This document shows positions 41,901 to 53,900 of a DNA stretch of 64,000 nt, one piece after another (the stretch's first letter is position 1; each line of letters starts with the position of its first letter). The notes beneath the pieces are model-generated. The model saw nothing but the letters and a program-made list of their open reading frames with translations, did no database searches and was not told where the DNA came from. The position numbers and the translations under genes are program-made. The stretch spans positions 42,298,627 through 42,362,626 of the forward strand of contig JAAONU010000013.1 of assembly GCA_012932295.1 (NCBI GenBank). Reading direction: 5' to 3'. This DNA comes from Cyclina sinensis (Eukaryota > Mollusca > Bivalvia > Venerida > Veneridae).

Positions 41901-44900
41901 TCGTCCATACAACGTCGTGCTATTTTTGCCTAAGAAACACAAGCTTAACAGGAACATTACAAAAATTGAACTGCCCTACTTAACAGATACTTGGTTACTA
42001 TGACAACGTGAAAAATGAGTGTATATTGTTCTCAAATAGAAAACAATAACATTACTCTATTCAAAAAGGTTTAAAGATATTGTAGGTAAAGTCTAGTCAT
42101 AATATCCCTATAAGTAAAAAAAAATATGGCAAATTTTAAAGTCTACGTAATTCTGGGACACCCCTCGTATAACCAGATGTATAAATAATTAAGAATGAAT
42201 AATCAAAGCAAAGCAGCCGCTGCTTTATACATCCACAATCTTATTGCCTTCTAATCAAACTGAATCTGTGCATAACTAGGCCAGGTTATGACTGGAAAGC
42301 AGACAATAAAAAAAACGTAATGTATTCTTAAATTAGCAATGACTTTGTATCACTGCACTACATAGAACATTAGTCTGTGTCACAGAAAATTGTAAAATAA
42401 GCAGAATAAAAAACAACATTTTCTGCAACCACGGTAGCTAGAGAGATATTGAAATAGGTAGTTTCTATATTGCTAGAAAGATATTGAAATAGGTAGTTTC
42501 AATATTGCTAAAGGATCATTGAACTTGGAAGTTGGTAAAAGTTATTTTAAATCTTTGAATCAGTATAGAACTATTTGTTTTGGTGGTAGGTAGAAAATTC
42601 AAGTAGTTGATAGGGACTGGTGTCCCTAGTAACATTTGATCGATTGTGTTTAACTTGTTGTATATTGTGGGTACCGGGACCCACTTGGTAACACTCATTG
42701 AGCGAAAGCAAAGTGTTCGGTTAAATTTTGGAACTGTTAAAAAACTGATTGTAACGATAAGGAGGTTTTATGGGAACGCCGATGATTGATTTTCTGGAAA
42801 ATTGTGGCAAAATTAAAATGATGAACATTTACATGTCTCATGTCTTAATTCCCCAATACTGACATGTAACATGGTGGAGAATCCAAAGCTGAAGACGAAC
42901 TCTTACTGTGGAATTCAAATTTGGACTCGTGAACCTTAAAATTCGTCGATTAGCATCAGAAATTCGCCCGACGGTGTTGGGCCATGTGACATTTTTTGTT
43001 CTCGTCCACAGGAATTTAAGTGTTCATGAACAGACTTGTGACTTTCTCAAAATATTGGTGTTTAACAGAACTTTTCTTAGTGTCACTCTGTCACGATGTC
43101 GAATCCCAACATCAATTTAAATTCAACTAACCCATTTTTGAGTCCGCCAACAGCCCCTTGTCCGCCAGATTTGACTTTCTTCTGTTTTCACCCACAGTCT
43201 CTTGACTTTGCACATCTACAGGCAACTAGTTCTCCGTTTCCACAATCCATGCCTGCGCCAGTTTTCATACCATTTACGCCAATGAAGAAGACATTCTGTG
43301 GGCTGGCATCCGAGGATGCCAACCGGTTCATGATGGATTTCGAAGCACACATGGTGTTGATGAACATTGAGACGAATAACCCTAGATACGTTGCAGCCTT
43401 TAGACTATCATTGAAGGGTCCAGCCCTAACATGGCTTGACTCTTTTAAAGAGGTTCCTCTGAATTGGTCTCAGCTACGTTCTGCTTTCTTGCAAGAGTAT
43501 TGTATGAACACTTCAGGTTTAATCGCAGAAGAAGCTTCATTTAATTCATTACATTTACTACCAACTCAGAGACTAGAGGAGTTTCATTCAGATCTTCAAG
43601 AAAAAGGGCGCAAATTAGGAAAATCCGACCGCGAACTAATCAATCGATATACGGACGGTCTCCCAACACAGTTGGCCTTTTTTGTTCGTGCAAGTCGAGT
43701 TACCAGTTACCGAGAGTGTCTACATGTTAGTCAAACTGGCGAAGCACATGGCTACCGTCAAGATGTCAATTCGACTCCAGTATTCCATGTGCATCAACAA
43801 TCAGATGGAACCTGTGTGAAACCTACGGTTTATGATGTCATACATGTAGTTCCATTTCCATTGTTTTTGATGATACAGCAATGATTCTAAAGCTTATTAT
43901 TTTACATGTACATTGTTTGCCTGTGTTCTCAGTATTGCATTCACCTCATATTAGCATTTTCAATTTCATTCAGTTATAATCAATGCTGTTAGTATTTTTT
44001 TTTATTTTCTTATACAGATTTTACTGCTAGCCTTATTACAATAAGTATTCAAAGTTATGTTGTTTTTTTTGTTGTTGTTGTTGTTGTTTTTTTTTTGTTT
44101 TTTTTGGTAAAGAACACTGCTTTCAGACAGTAAATACCTTACAATTTTCATGCTATTAGTCAAAATTGGTTTTCTGCATTTATATTCTGTCTTAAATGCT
44201 ATGCTATCATCTTATTTGACAGTTCACATGTTGTAAATACTGTTTGATCTTTTCATTACCAATTGCTTTGTGAAAATAACATGTTTAATGTACTAAAGTT
44301 GTATCACTTCACACATAACTGTATGATGTAGGATATGGTTTAGTAGTTGGCTGAAACTACTTAAAGGACTGATAGAGTATAATTAGAATTGCTCATGTTT
44401 GATGCAATTCTTATATAGCTGCTGAGTATAAAGTTGCAAATAGTTTTGCCTATTTCTATGTTCATGTTTACTGCTAATATGAATATGTCGTATATACTGT
44501 TAGAACCTTTTATATATTGATCCGCACACATCCATGTAAATGCTATATTTGTCTGCCTACGAGTACTTCAGATGTTTATGGCTCTATACTGTGTGAATTG
44601 TAACAGCTTCTTCTTGGTCCGAATTTTATATTTGTGAATTTGCATATTCACTGGTAAACTATTTGGCAATGAATGATAGCCTATCACCACAGTCAACATA
44701 TTGTCTATAATTGTACGAACTTCTGTTACAGGGCATGACTTTTATTAGCAAACACAAGTTAAGTGATGTACTAGCATGAACAAGTATAAAGGCCTTTGAT
44801 CTGTAATCTGTTAGTGTTAGACTACACATTTTGTTCCGTTTGAAATGTTTACCGTTCTTGCAAATTCATTTGTTGAATTTGGTGGTTGTCAGTAACAAGA

Positions 44901-47900
44901 GGAGTAACTTTGTATCATTGTAAAGTTTTGTAAAAGTAAGAGTTGTTTCCCTTACAAGTTATATCTTCCCTATAGATCATAATAGATTTTCAGTCTTTTA
45001 ACATGTAAAATTGCTGTAATGATTGATGGAGGAGCAGTTATTGAGATATTGGCCAGTTTGCCTGTGTGTCTGTTGTCCTTGGTAGGGCCCACCTTGGACG
45101 TTTATGCGTCTGTGCGTGTATGCTTTTTTTTGGCCAATATGTCTATAAACACACATTCCTCATTCATGAGCAACTTATTTTTCTGAATGCGTTACCTTTA
45201 ATGGAAAAATTGTTTAGTTTACTTTCATTCATGATTCACTGTAGTCTTCATTATCCAGTGATTCCTATTGTACAAATGTATTGTCTTCTTTGTTTTTTGC
45301 TCAATAAGTGTTCCCTCATCAAAAATTTGGATCAAATTTTCTTTTTGGGGCGGGATGTTGTATATTGTGGGTACCGGGACCCACTTGGTAACACTCATTG
45401 AGCGAAAGCAAAGTGTTCGGTTAAATTTTGGAACTGTTAAAAAACTGATTGTAACGATAAGGAGGTTTTATGGGAACGCCGATGATTGATTTTCTGGAAA
45501 ATTGTGGCAAAATTAAAATGATGAACATTTACATGTCTCATGTCTTAATTCCCCAATACTGACATGTAACAAACTGATCTAAAATGTGATCATCACATTA
45601 CAAGAAAGGCAAATATTATTCTCAGTCTTAAACTGTATCTAAAATCACCAAGAAGATAAATGCTGAATAAGGAGTCATTTAAATTGGAAATAAAAAGGCT
45701 TCTTTAACATCTAAGACAGATATAAATGAAATTTAATTTTGACAGGGACAGTCATATATCTTTTTACAGTATTAAACTACATGCAATATATGTGAAATCT
45801 TTTAGCTGATCTGAGTGAAAAGCTCAGGGTGAGCTATAGTGGTCAGCTTTTGTCAGGCATCTGGCTGGCTGTCTGTCTGTCAACATTTGGCTGGTTAACT
45901 CTCTTGAGGCCACATTTTCGATCAATCTTGATGAAACTTGGTCAGAAAGTTAAGCTCAATAAAATATCAGATGGGTTTGAAACAAACTTGGTCACTGGGT
46001 CAAATCATAGGAAAACCTTATTAAAACTGTAGAGATCACTATTTTTTACCCAATTTAAATGAAACTTCGTCAGAATGTTTGCCTTAATGAATTCTTAGAT
46101 GAATTTGAATCTGGGTCATGTGGGGTCACAAACTAGGTCACAGAAAAACCTTGTTTTTCTTTCATCTGACACATGATACTAGCTGGCAAAACCCCAATCA
46201 TGACCACCATTTTCCTTAAATGTCTATATAGGAAACTTTAAGAATCTTCTTCCTAGAAGCTGCAAGTTCAATTTGAAAACAATTTGGTACATTTAAAGGT
46301 TGCTTGTGTGACCCTCTATATAAATTATGATTGTAATTTATTGCAATAAAAATGAAAAAAACATGGCCACCAAGGGCTGGGCTTATTTTCCACATCTATC
46401 TATATAGGATCATTTTAAAATCTTCTTAGAAACTGCAGGTCCATTTTAAGTAGTTTCGCATAAATGTTTCTTTGGTGTGCCTCTCTATATATTATGAAAT
46501 TTATTGCAATCCATGACAAAACATGGCGACTAGAAATGGGACTTATTTTCTTTATATGTCTATATAGGAAACTTTAAAAATCTTTGTTAGAAACTGCAGG
46601 TTCAACTCGAAAATAATTAAGCAGTGACCTTGTTTATAAATATTTGATTTATTCAGACTCATGGAAAAACATGGCTGCCAGAGGCAGGGCTTATTTTTTC
46701 TGTATATCTTATATCATTTTTTATGCACACCTTATAATGCCTGCTCTGCAGTCTTACTGCCCGTCATAGCAAAATCGTGTTCTTGTTTACATTACAAGGG
46801 CTAATGATATGAAACTTGGAGTGTCTGTTCACCAATAAGTGTAGAATGTGCATGGCTTGTTTTCAACGCACACAAGTGCCCACTCTCAGTGGCCTATCAT
46901 AGCAGTATGTTGTGATAAGACCTACTTCCACATTTCAAGCTCCATAGATTTGAAACTTGGTGTGCAAGTTCACCACTAGGTGTAGCTGTGCATGAAGTGT
47001 TTTTAGCTCACCTGGCACAGAGTGCCAGAGTGAGCTTTTGTCATACCCCAATGTCCGGTGTGCACCGTGCGTCGTGAGGCCTCAACAATTTGATTCAAAT
47101 GACATCTCCTCTGAAAACACTGGGCCAAATTCAATGAAACTTGCATGGAATGTTCCTTGCATGAAGCTCGTCCAAAGTTGTTCAAAGAATTCAATTCCAT
47201 GCAGAACTCTGGTTGCTATGGCAACTTAAAGGAAAAACTTTGAAAATCTTCTTGTCTGAAACCACAAGGCCTGGAGCTGAGATATTTGGTATGAGGCATC
47301 ATCTAGTGGACCTCTACCAAGATTGTTCAAATTATGACCCTGGGGTCAGAACTGACCCCGCCCTGGGGGTCACTTGATTTACAAAGAGTTATATAGGGAA
47401 AACTTAAAAAATCTTCTTGTCAGAAACCGCAAGGCATAGAGCTTAGATATTTGGTGTTGAGCATTGTCTAGTAGACCTCTACCAAGATTGTTCAAATAAT
47501 GGCCCCTGGGTCAAAATTGGCTCCGCCCAAAGGGTCACATGTTTTACATAGAGTTATATAGCAAAAAACTTTAAAAAATCTTCTTGTCAGAAACTGCAAG
47601 GCTTGGAGCTTAGATATTTGGTATGAGGTATCATCTAGTGGACCTCTACAAAGATTGTTCAAATTATGACCCTATGGTCAGAACTGACCCTGCCCAGGGC
47701 TTACTTGATTAACATAGAGTTATATTGGGAAAACTTTAAAAATCTTCTTGTAAGAAACTACAAGGCATAGAGCTTAGATATTTGGTGTTGAGCATTGTCT
47801 AGTAGACCTCTACCAAGATTGTTCAAATCATGGCCCCTGGGTCAAAGCTGGCCCCGCCCAAAGGGGTCACATGTTTTACATGAGTTATATAGCAAAAAAC

Positions 47901-50900
47901 TTTAAAAAATCTTCTTGTCACAAACTGCAAGGCCTGGAGCTTAGATATTTGATAGTATGCACTGTGACCACAGTGGGGTCACTCCCCCCCACCCCCCCCT
48001 CTCAAAATATTTTTTTTCTCATTTTTTAAGTTTTTTGCTATGGCAATAAAATTTGGACCATTTGTACAGTTTTTCAAGATGATTTCGACCTACATTTTTG
48101 ACCTACTGACCTACTTTTTTGTTTTTTAGCTACAGCAATGAAATTTGGACCATGTGCATAGTTTTTCGTTTCGATTTCAAAAATATCGTCACATGACATA
48201 TATTTTTGACCTATTGACCTACTTTTTGTTTTTGGAGTTATGGCAATGAAATTTGGACCGTGTGTACAGTTTTTTGTTCCGATTTCAAAAACGTCATAGC
48301 ATGACCAAAGCTAGCATGACCAAAGCTACGGCAATGAAATTTGGACTCACAGTGTGTACAGCTTTTCGTTCCGATTTCAAAAATGTCATCTCATGACCTA
48401 TATTTTGACCTACTGACCTACTTTTTGTTTTTGGAGCTATGGCAATGAAATTGCATTGGTCCATTTCTGTGATTTGCATCATTACATTCATAAAAATTTC
48501 TTTCGTCTTTGAACCCAGGTGAGCGCTTTAGGGCCATTGGCCCTCTTGTTTATATGTGCTAGCTCCCACCAGCAGGCAAAATTTCAGGTAGTGACACAAG
48601 ACCATTTAATCATCTTGTTTTCGGTGAAATTGACTTAGTAATATTGACCACTTATATAACTTTCACACTTTTCCTTTGTCTACTTGAAAATTCAAAGTAC
48701 TGTGGCTTCCAGCTACATACTCAAGAGCGTAACAAGGAAGTCAAAGTTCTAAAAAAGAAAATATATACATAAATGAACATACAAACAAAGTTAAGACCAG
48801 CATAATTGAAATACAAAGAAATAATTTTCACACACCTTTTTGTGTGGAAAATTCCGTTATTCAGTGAGAACTTGGATATTTTGAAATAAATTGACTAACT
48901 TTATTCAATGCAATAAATTACTAGGTACCTGTGTATGTTTTCAGATGAGAATGATGGTTTTCCATTGCCGTCAACAGAAGAAGAAATAAAAGCATTTGAT
49001 CAGCAAGTTTTCATAGAGCAGCCAAACGGATGGGGAAAAGTTAGTACACCCAAACGTACCAAGAAACGAGACAGACAGAGGTCAAAATCTGCAACAGCTG
49101 TACCTGACTTAGCAACAATACGCCTAAAGCTACAGAAACTCCATTGTAAGTGACTTTAAGTTCATTTGTTTTGTCAGTAACATACAGGATACAAACTGAA
49201 CATGATGAATTCTTTTTTGTGTACATATGTAGTTTTAATTAATTCAAGTATTTTTAAACATTACATGAAGCTGTGGAATTGAAAATTAAAAGCCCAATTT
49301 GTACAGTATAATAATATTTCATTATCTCTTCAGCTTACCACTGAAAAACTGTGGTAATTAAAAATAATTCAGGGTACCGGTAGATTTGATATACTGTACT
49401 GCTATGTGAAAAGTGCAGCATTACAAACAAATTAGATAAAGTTGTAATATCATATTTTTAGACCAGTGGCCTGGGGTTTTAGCCCACCTGAGCTGTAGGC
49501 TGATGATGAGCTATTAGGATTGATCAATGTCCGTCGTCTGTCTTCTGTCGGACGTCAACACTTAGTTTGTTAACACTCTAGTGGTCACATTTTTGCCTCA
49601 ATTGTCATGAAACTTAGTCAGGATGTTTGTCCCAGTGATTACTTGGATGATTTCGAACATGGGTTATCTGGGATGAAAAACTAGGTCACAAAGCCCAAAA
49701 ATAGAAAAATCTTGTTAACAATCTAGAGGCTACATTTTCAGTCCAAATATCCTGGAAATTTGTCAGAAAGGTTGTTTCAATAATTTCTAGCTCAGTTACG
49801 AATATGAGTCATCTGGGGTCAAAAACTAGGTCACATAACCCAAATATGGAAAATCCTTGTTAACACTCTACAGGTAACATTTTTAGCTCAAATAACCTGG
49901 AAATTTGCCAGATAAATTGTTTAGATGGTTTCTAGCTCAATTTTGTAAATGGGTCATCTGGGGTCAAAAACTAGGTCACAGCCCAAATGGAAAAACTTTG
50001 TTAACACTCTAGAGGCAACATTTGTCAGAAAAGTTGTTTTGATACTTTTTTGCTTAACTTCGAATATGGGTCATCTGGGTTCAAAAACTAGGTCACAGAG
50101 CCTAAATATGAAACACTATGTTAACACTCTAGAGGTTACATTTTCAGTCCAAATATCCTGAAAATTTGTCAGAGAGGTTGTTTCAATGATTTCTAGCTCA
50201 AGTTCTAATATGGGTCATCTTAGGTCTAAAACTAGGTCACAGAGCCAAATGGAAAAACTTTTTAAACACTCTAGAGGCAACGTTTCCAATCCTAATATTC
50301 TGGACATTTGCCAGAAAGGTTTGTTCGATGATTTCTAGGTCATGTTTGAATATGGGTCATCTGGGTTCAAGAACTAGGTCACAGAGCACAAATTTGGAAA
50401 AACCTTGTTAACATACCAGATCTAACATTTTCAGTCCAAATAACCTGGAAATTTGTCAGAAAGGTTGTTTTGATGGTTTCTAGCTCTGGTTTGAATATGG
50501 GTCATCTGGAATCAAAATATAGGTCACAGAGCCCAAATATGGAAGAACTTTGTAAACACGCTAGAGGCTACATTTTTAGTCCAAATAACCTGGAAATTTG
50601 TCAGAGGGGTTGTTTTTGATGATTTCTAGCTCAATTTTTAATATGGGTCATCTGGGGTCAAAAACTAGGTCACAGCCCAAATGGAAAAACTTTGTTAACA
50701 CTCTAGAGGCAACATTTTCAGTCCAAATATCCTGGAAATTTGTCAGAAAAGTTGTTTTGATACTTTTTTGCTTAACTTCGAATATGGGTCATCTGGGTTG
50801 AAAAACTAGGTCACAGAGCCTAAATATGAAACACCATGTTAACACTCTAGAGGTTACATTTTCATTCCAAATATACTGGAAATTTGTCAGAAAGGTTGTT

Positions 50901-53900
50901 TGGATGATTTCTAGCTCAAGTTCAAATATGGGTTATCTGTGGTCAAAAACTAGGTCATAGAGCCCAAATTTGGGAAGACCTTGTTAAAACTCTAGGGGTA
51001 TTATTTTCAGTCTAAATAACCTGGAAGTTTGTCAGAAAAGTTGTTTTGGTAATTTCTAGGTCAAGTTTGAATATGGGTCATATGGGGTCAATTAATCAGT
51101 TCCATAACAATTTTGTTAAAAGGAGTCATATTCAGGTGAGCTATCTAGGGCCATCATGGCCCTCTTGTTTTTGTGAACACATTCCTAGAAAATGAGACTT
51201 TTTCGAATAGTTTAGTGTGATGAAAATAAAGTTTGCATCAGAGTAATCATTATATCTAAATGTCAAATAAAGATGGATAACTCTTGTATGTTTGAGAACA
51301 TTATTATACTGCCATAATTAATCTTCTTGAACACATACGATTGGCGAAAATGATGTTGATTTGATTTACCCAAAACCTATATGTTTAATTAAGACAATGA
51401 ATTGAATGGAATTAACTAAGCATATGATCTTTTTAAGTATCACTAGCCATGCTCGGTAATATGACAAACAGCAGGTACCTTTAGGATAAATAACCAGAAC
51501 CAGAACGTCAGTTGACAGATGATAACACACTAGTTATAATAAACATTTGATATAATCATTTCAAAAATAAGTTTATAAAGGTTTAAATTGGTTTGTACAA
51601 TTTATTTTTATGCCCCTGAAGGGAGGCATATAGTTTTTGAACTGTTGGTTCGTCAGTCCGTCCGAAAACTTTAACATTGGCCATAACTTCCTTATTATTA
51701 AGTGGATTTACTTCATACTTGGACACAACACCCCTTTGGACAAGACCTTCCCACTGACTTATATTTATTTGACCTTGACCCCTGAATGATCTTCACCTTG
51801 AAGATCCATCTGTCCAAAAACTTTAACATTGACCATAACTTCCTTATTAGTAAGTGGATTTACTTCATACTTGGTCATAACACTCCTTTGGACAAGACCT
51901 TCCCACTGACCTATATCTATTTGACCTTGACCCTTGAATGACCTTTACCTTGAAGATCCAGCTGTCCAAAAATTTTGACATTGCCCATAACCTCCTTATT
52001 ATAAAGTCAATTTACTTCATACTTGGACACAACACCCCTTTGGACAAGACCTTCCCATTGACCTATATCTATTTGACCTTGACACTTGAATGGCTGGTCC
52101 TCAGCTCAAAGTCAAAGCACCACTACGGGGCATTGTCATCTTACAGTGACAGTTCTTGTGTATATTATTACCAGTCAAACATTCAGTCACACATGCAGTT
52201 GGTCGATCGCTCGGTCTGTGAAATCATGAGTACCTCATGTACTGAGCTTTTTGGTTATATTACATATCTAACAAAATACTAAATAGTATACATGTGCCTT
52301 TGAGGACTTATTTTAGGTTGAGGATGGGGATGAAAGAGAAGAAGAAACGTATAAATAATGAGTACTCTGAATAAAACCGTTTGATATTGAACAGGTCAAA
52401 CATTTATTGTTTCAACACTGAACTATAAAGACATGGCTCTTTTGAAAGTGAGACTATTATAATACAAGATGGGTAAAAGAACAATCACATGGTACATACT
52501 CCTTAAAAGTAGATCTATTTGAATTTTTTTTTTTGTATGTTTCTTGTATACACTTTATAAAGAACAAAGGCAGTTTGTTTATAGTCTGTAAAATCACTGA
52601 CATATCAGACATTAATATGCAAATGGTAAACACTTTCTTTTGCTTCCTCTTTGGGTAAATATCCTAAACACTCAAACATTTTTAGTTTGATTATAATACG
52701 TGTATAAAATGCTTTAAACACAGTGAATGTTTGAAACCTTGGAATGCACTAACTGTAGAAACATTTGGGGTGAGAAAATTATATTTTTGTCATGAACGAT
52801 ATTACTTTTGCTTTATGAGACAGAAGTTATATAAGTTAAAATGAATATTTATAAACATGGATAATATTCAACATAATGGAGGAACTTTTTACATTGTTAT
52901 CAGTGACTTGAAAATAAAACTAAAATACTACTATAGGTTTGCTAAACTAATCCTGGTCTCTTTCACTATATCCTTGTTATGTTCATTAAATTCTTTTATA
53001 TTGTATAATTATATAATTAATCAGCTTTTCTAATACAACTGTAAGAAAGCCACATATAATATTCTCATAGCTGTAATTATTTCTCAGTCAAAAAGTGTGC
53101 ATGTATTCAGCGATTTTGTCAGTGAATTATGGTTCATTATAAAGATTAATTAACAAAAGTTATTAATCAATAAATTAATTAATTCAAATTAATTGAAATT
53201 ATTTGACTTGATTGTAAAAAATTTAGACACAGGTTATTCACTCTTGATCTCGAAAGATGCAGCAACAAGATTTTTAAAGTTGACAAAAGTACTTTGTTAG
53301 GATACCAAACTAATGTTTGTTATTATATGAACAATATACTAATCTTGGGCTTCAGTCTGTGTTCTCTGTTGGAATAATGATTATTCGTCCATTTTTCTTG
53401 ATTTTGCTAATATGAACCCAAAATACAACGACAACATCTCTGTAAATTATCATGACAGACAGGTTTGAATGTAACACCAGACTTTAACACAGTAACAATG
53501 AATTTATTTCATTAATTAATTTTCATTGTTTCTTAATATTTCAGCTCAAAAGAAAAAAAAATGGCTTTCTTGTGTTCAAATTTGTCTTGAAGCAATATTG
53601 CCCTTTCCTATTATTCTTAAGAAATTTTGATTCTAAGCCTTTGTGTTTGTTGTATGGATTTGCTGCAGAAATATTACGAGTGGAATACATCATTTGGTTT
53701 CATTGTTGTCTCAAGGGTCTTAGACAAAATTAGTCACAACACTGGCAAAGCTGCTGTGTTGTCTTGGTTCTAGGGATTTATTGATCAGGAAGTTTGTAAC
53801 CTATCAGATATAAATTAGTACTGGTAATAATAATAAGAATACAAGGGCATATGTTTCACTAGGAATCTCCATAGTTAGAACTTTGTCAGCTGATACAGGG

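Larger units (their letters stand above)
42656..45571 (+). mobile_element. Gag-only LTR retrotransposon, complete and recent
   Basis: Two direct 216-bp LTRs (42656-42871 and 45356-45571) are identical at every base. They begin TGTTG and end AACA, and are flanked by the 4-bp duplication AACT (42652-42655 and 45572-45575). A primer-binding-like TGG starts right after the left LTR. A purine run (ggggcggga) precedes the right LTR. The 2484-bp interior holds one gag-like ORF and no protease, reverse transcriptase, RNase H or integrase. It therefore depends on enzymes from a related element. Superfamily Ty3/Gypsy is suggested by the Gag type and 4-bp duplication (inference). Confidence 0.93.

Noticed and set aside
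45066..45489. 111-aa and 73-aa ORFs at the end of the LTR element
   Set aside because: They run into the 3' LTR, have no Env- or Pol-like motifs, and the frame is explained by chance in T-rich sequence.
49949..50801. Repeated ORFs reading MGHLGSKTRSQ
   Set aside because: Translation of the ~144-bp array inside the element at 49480.
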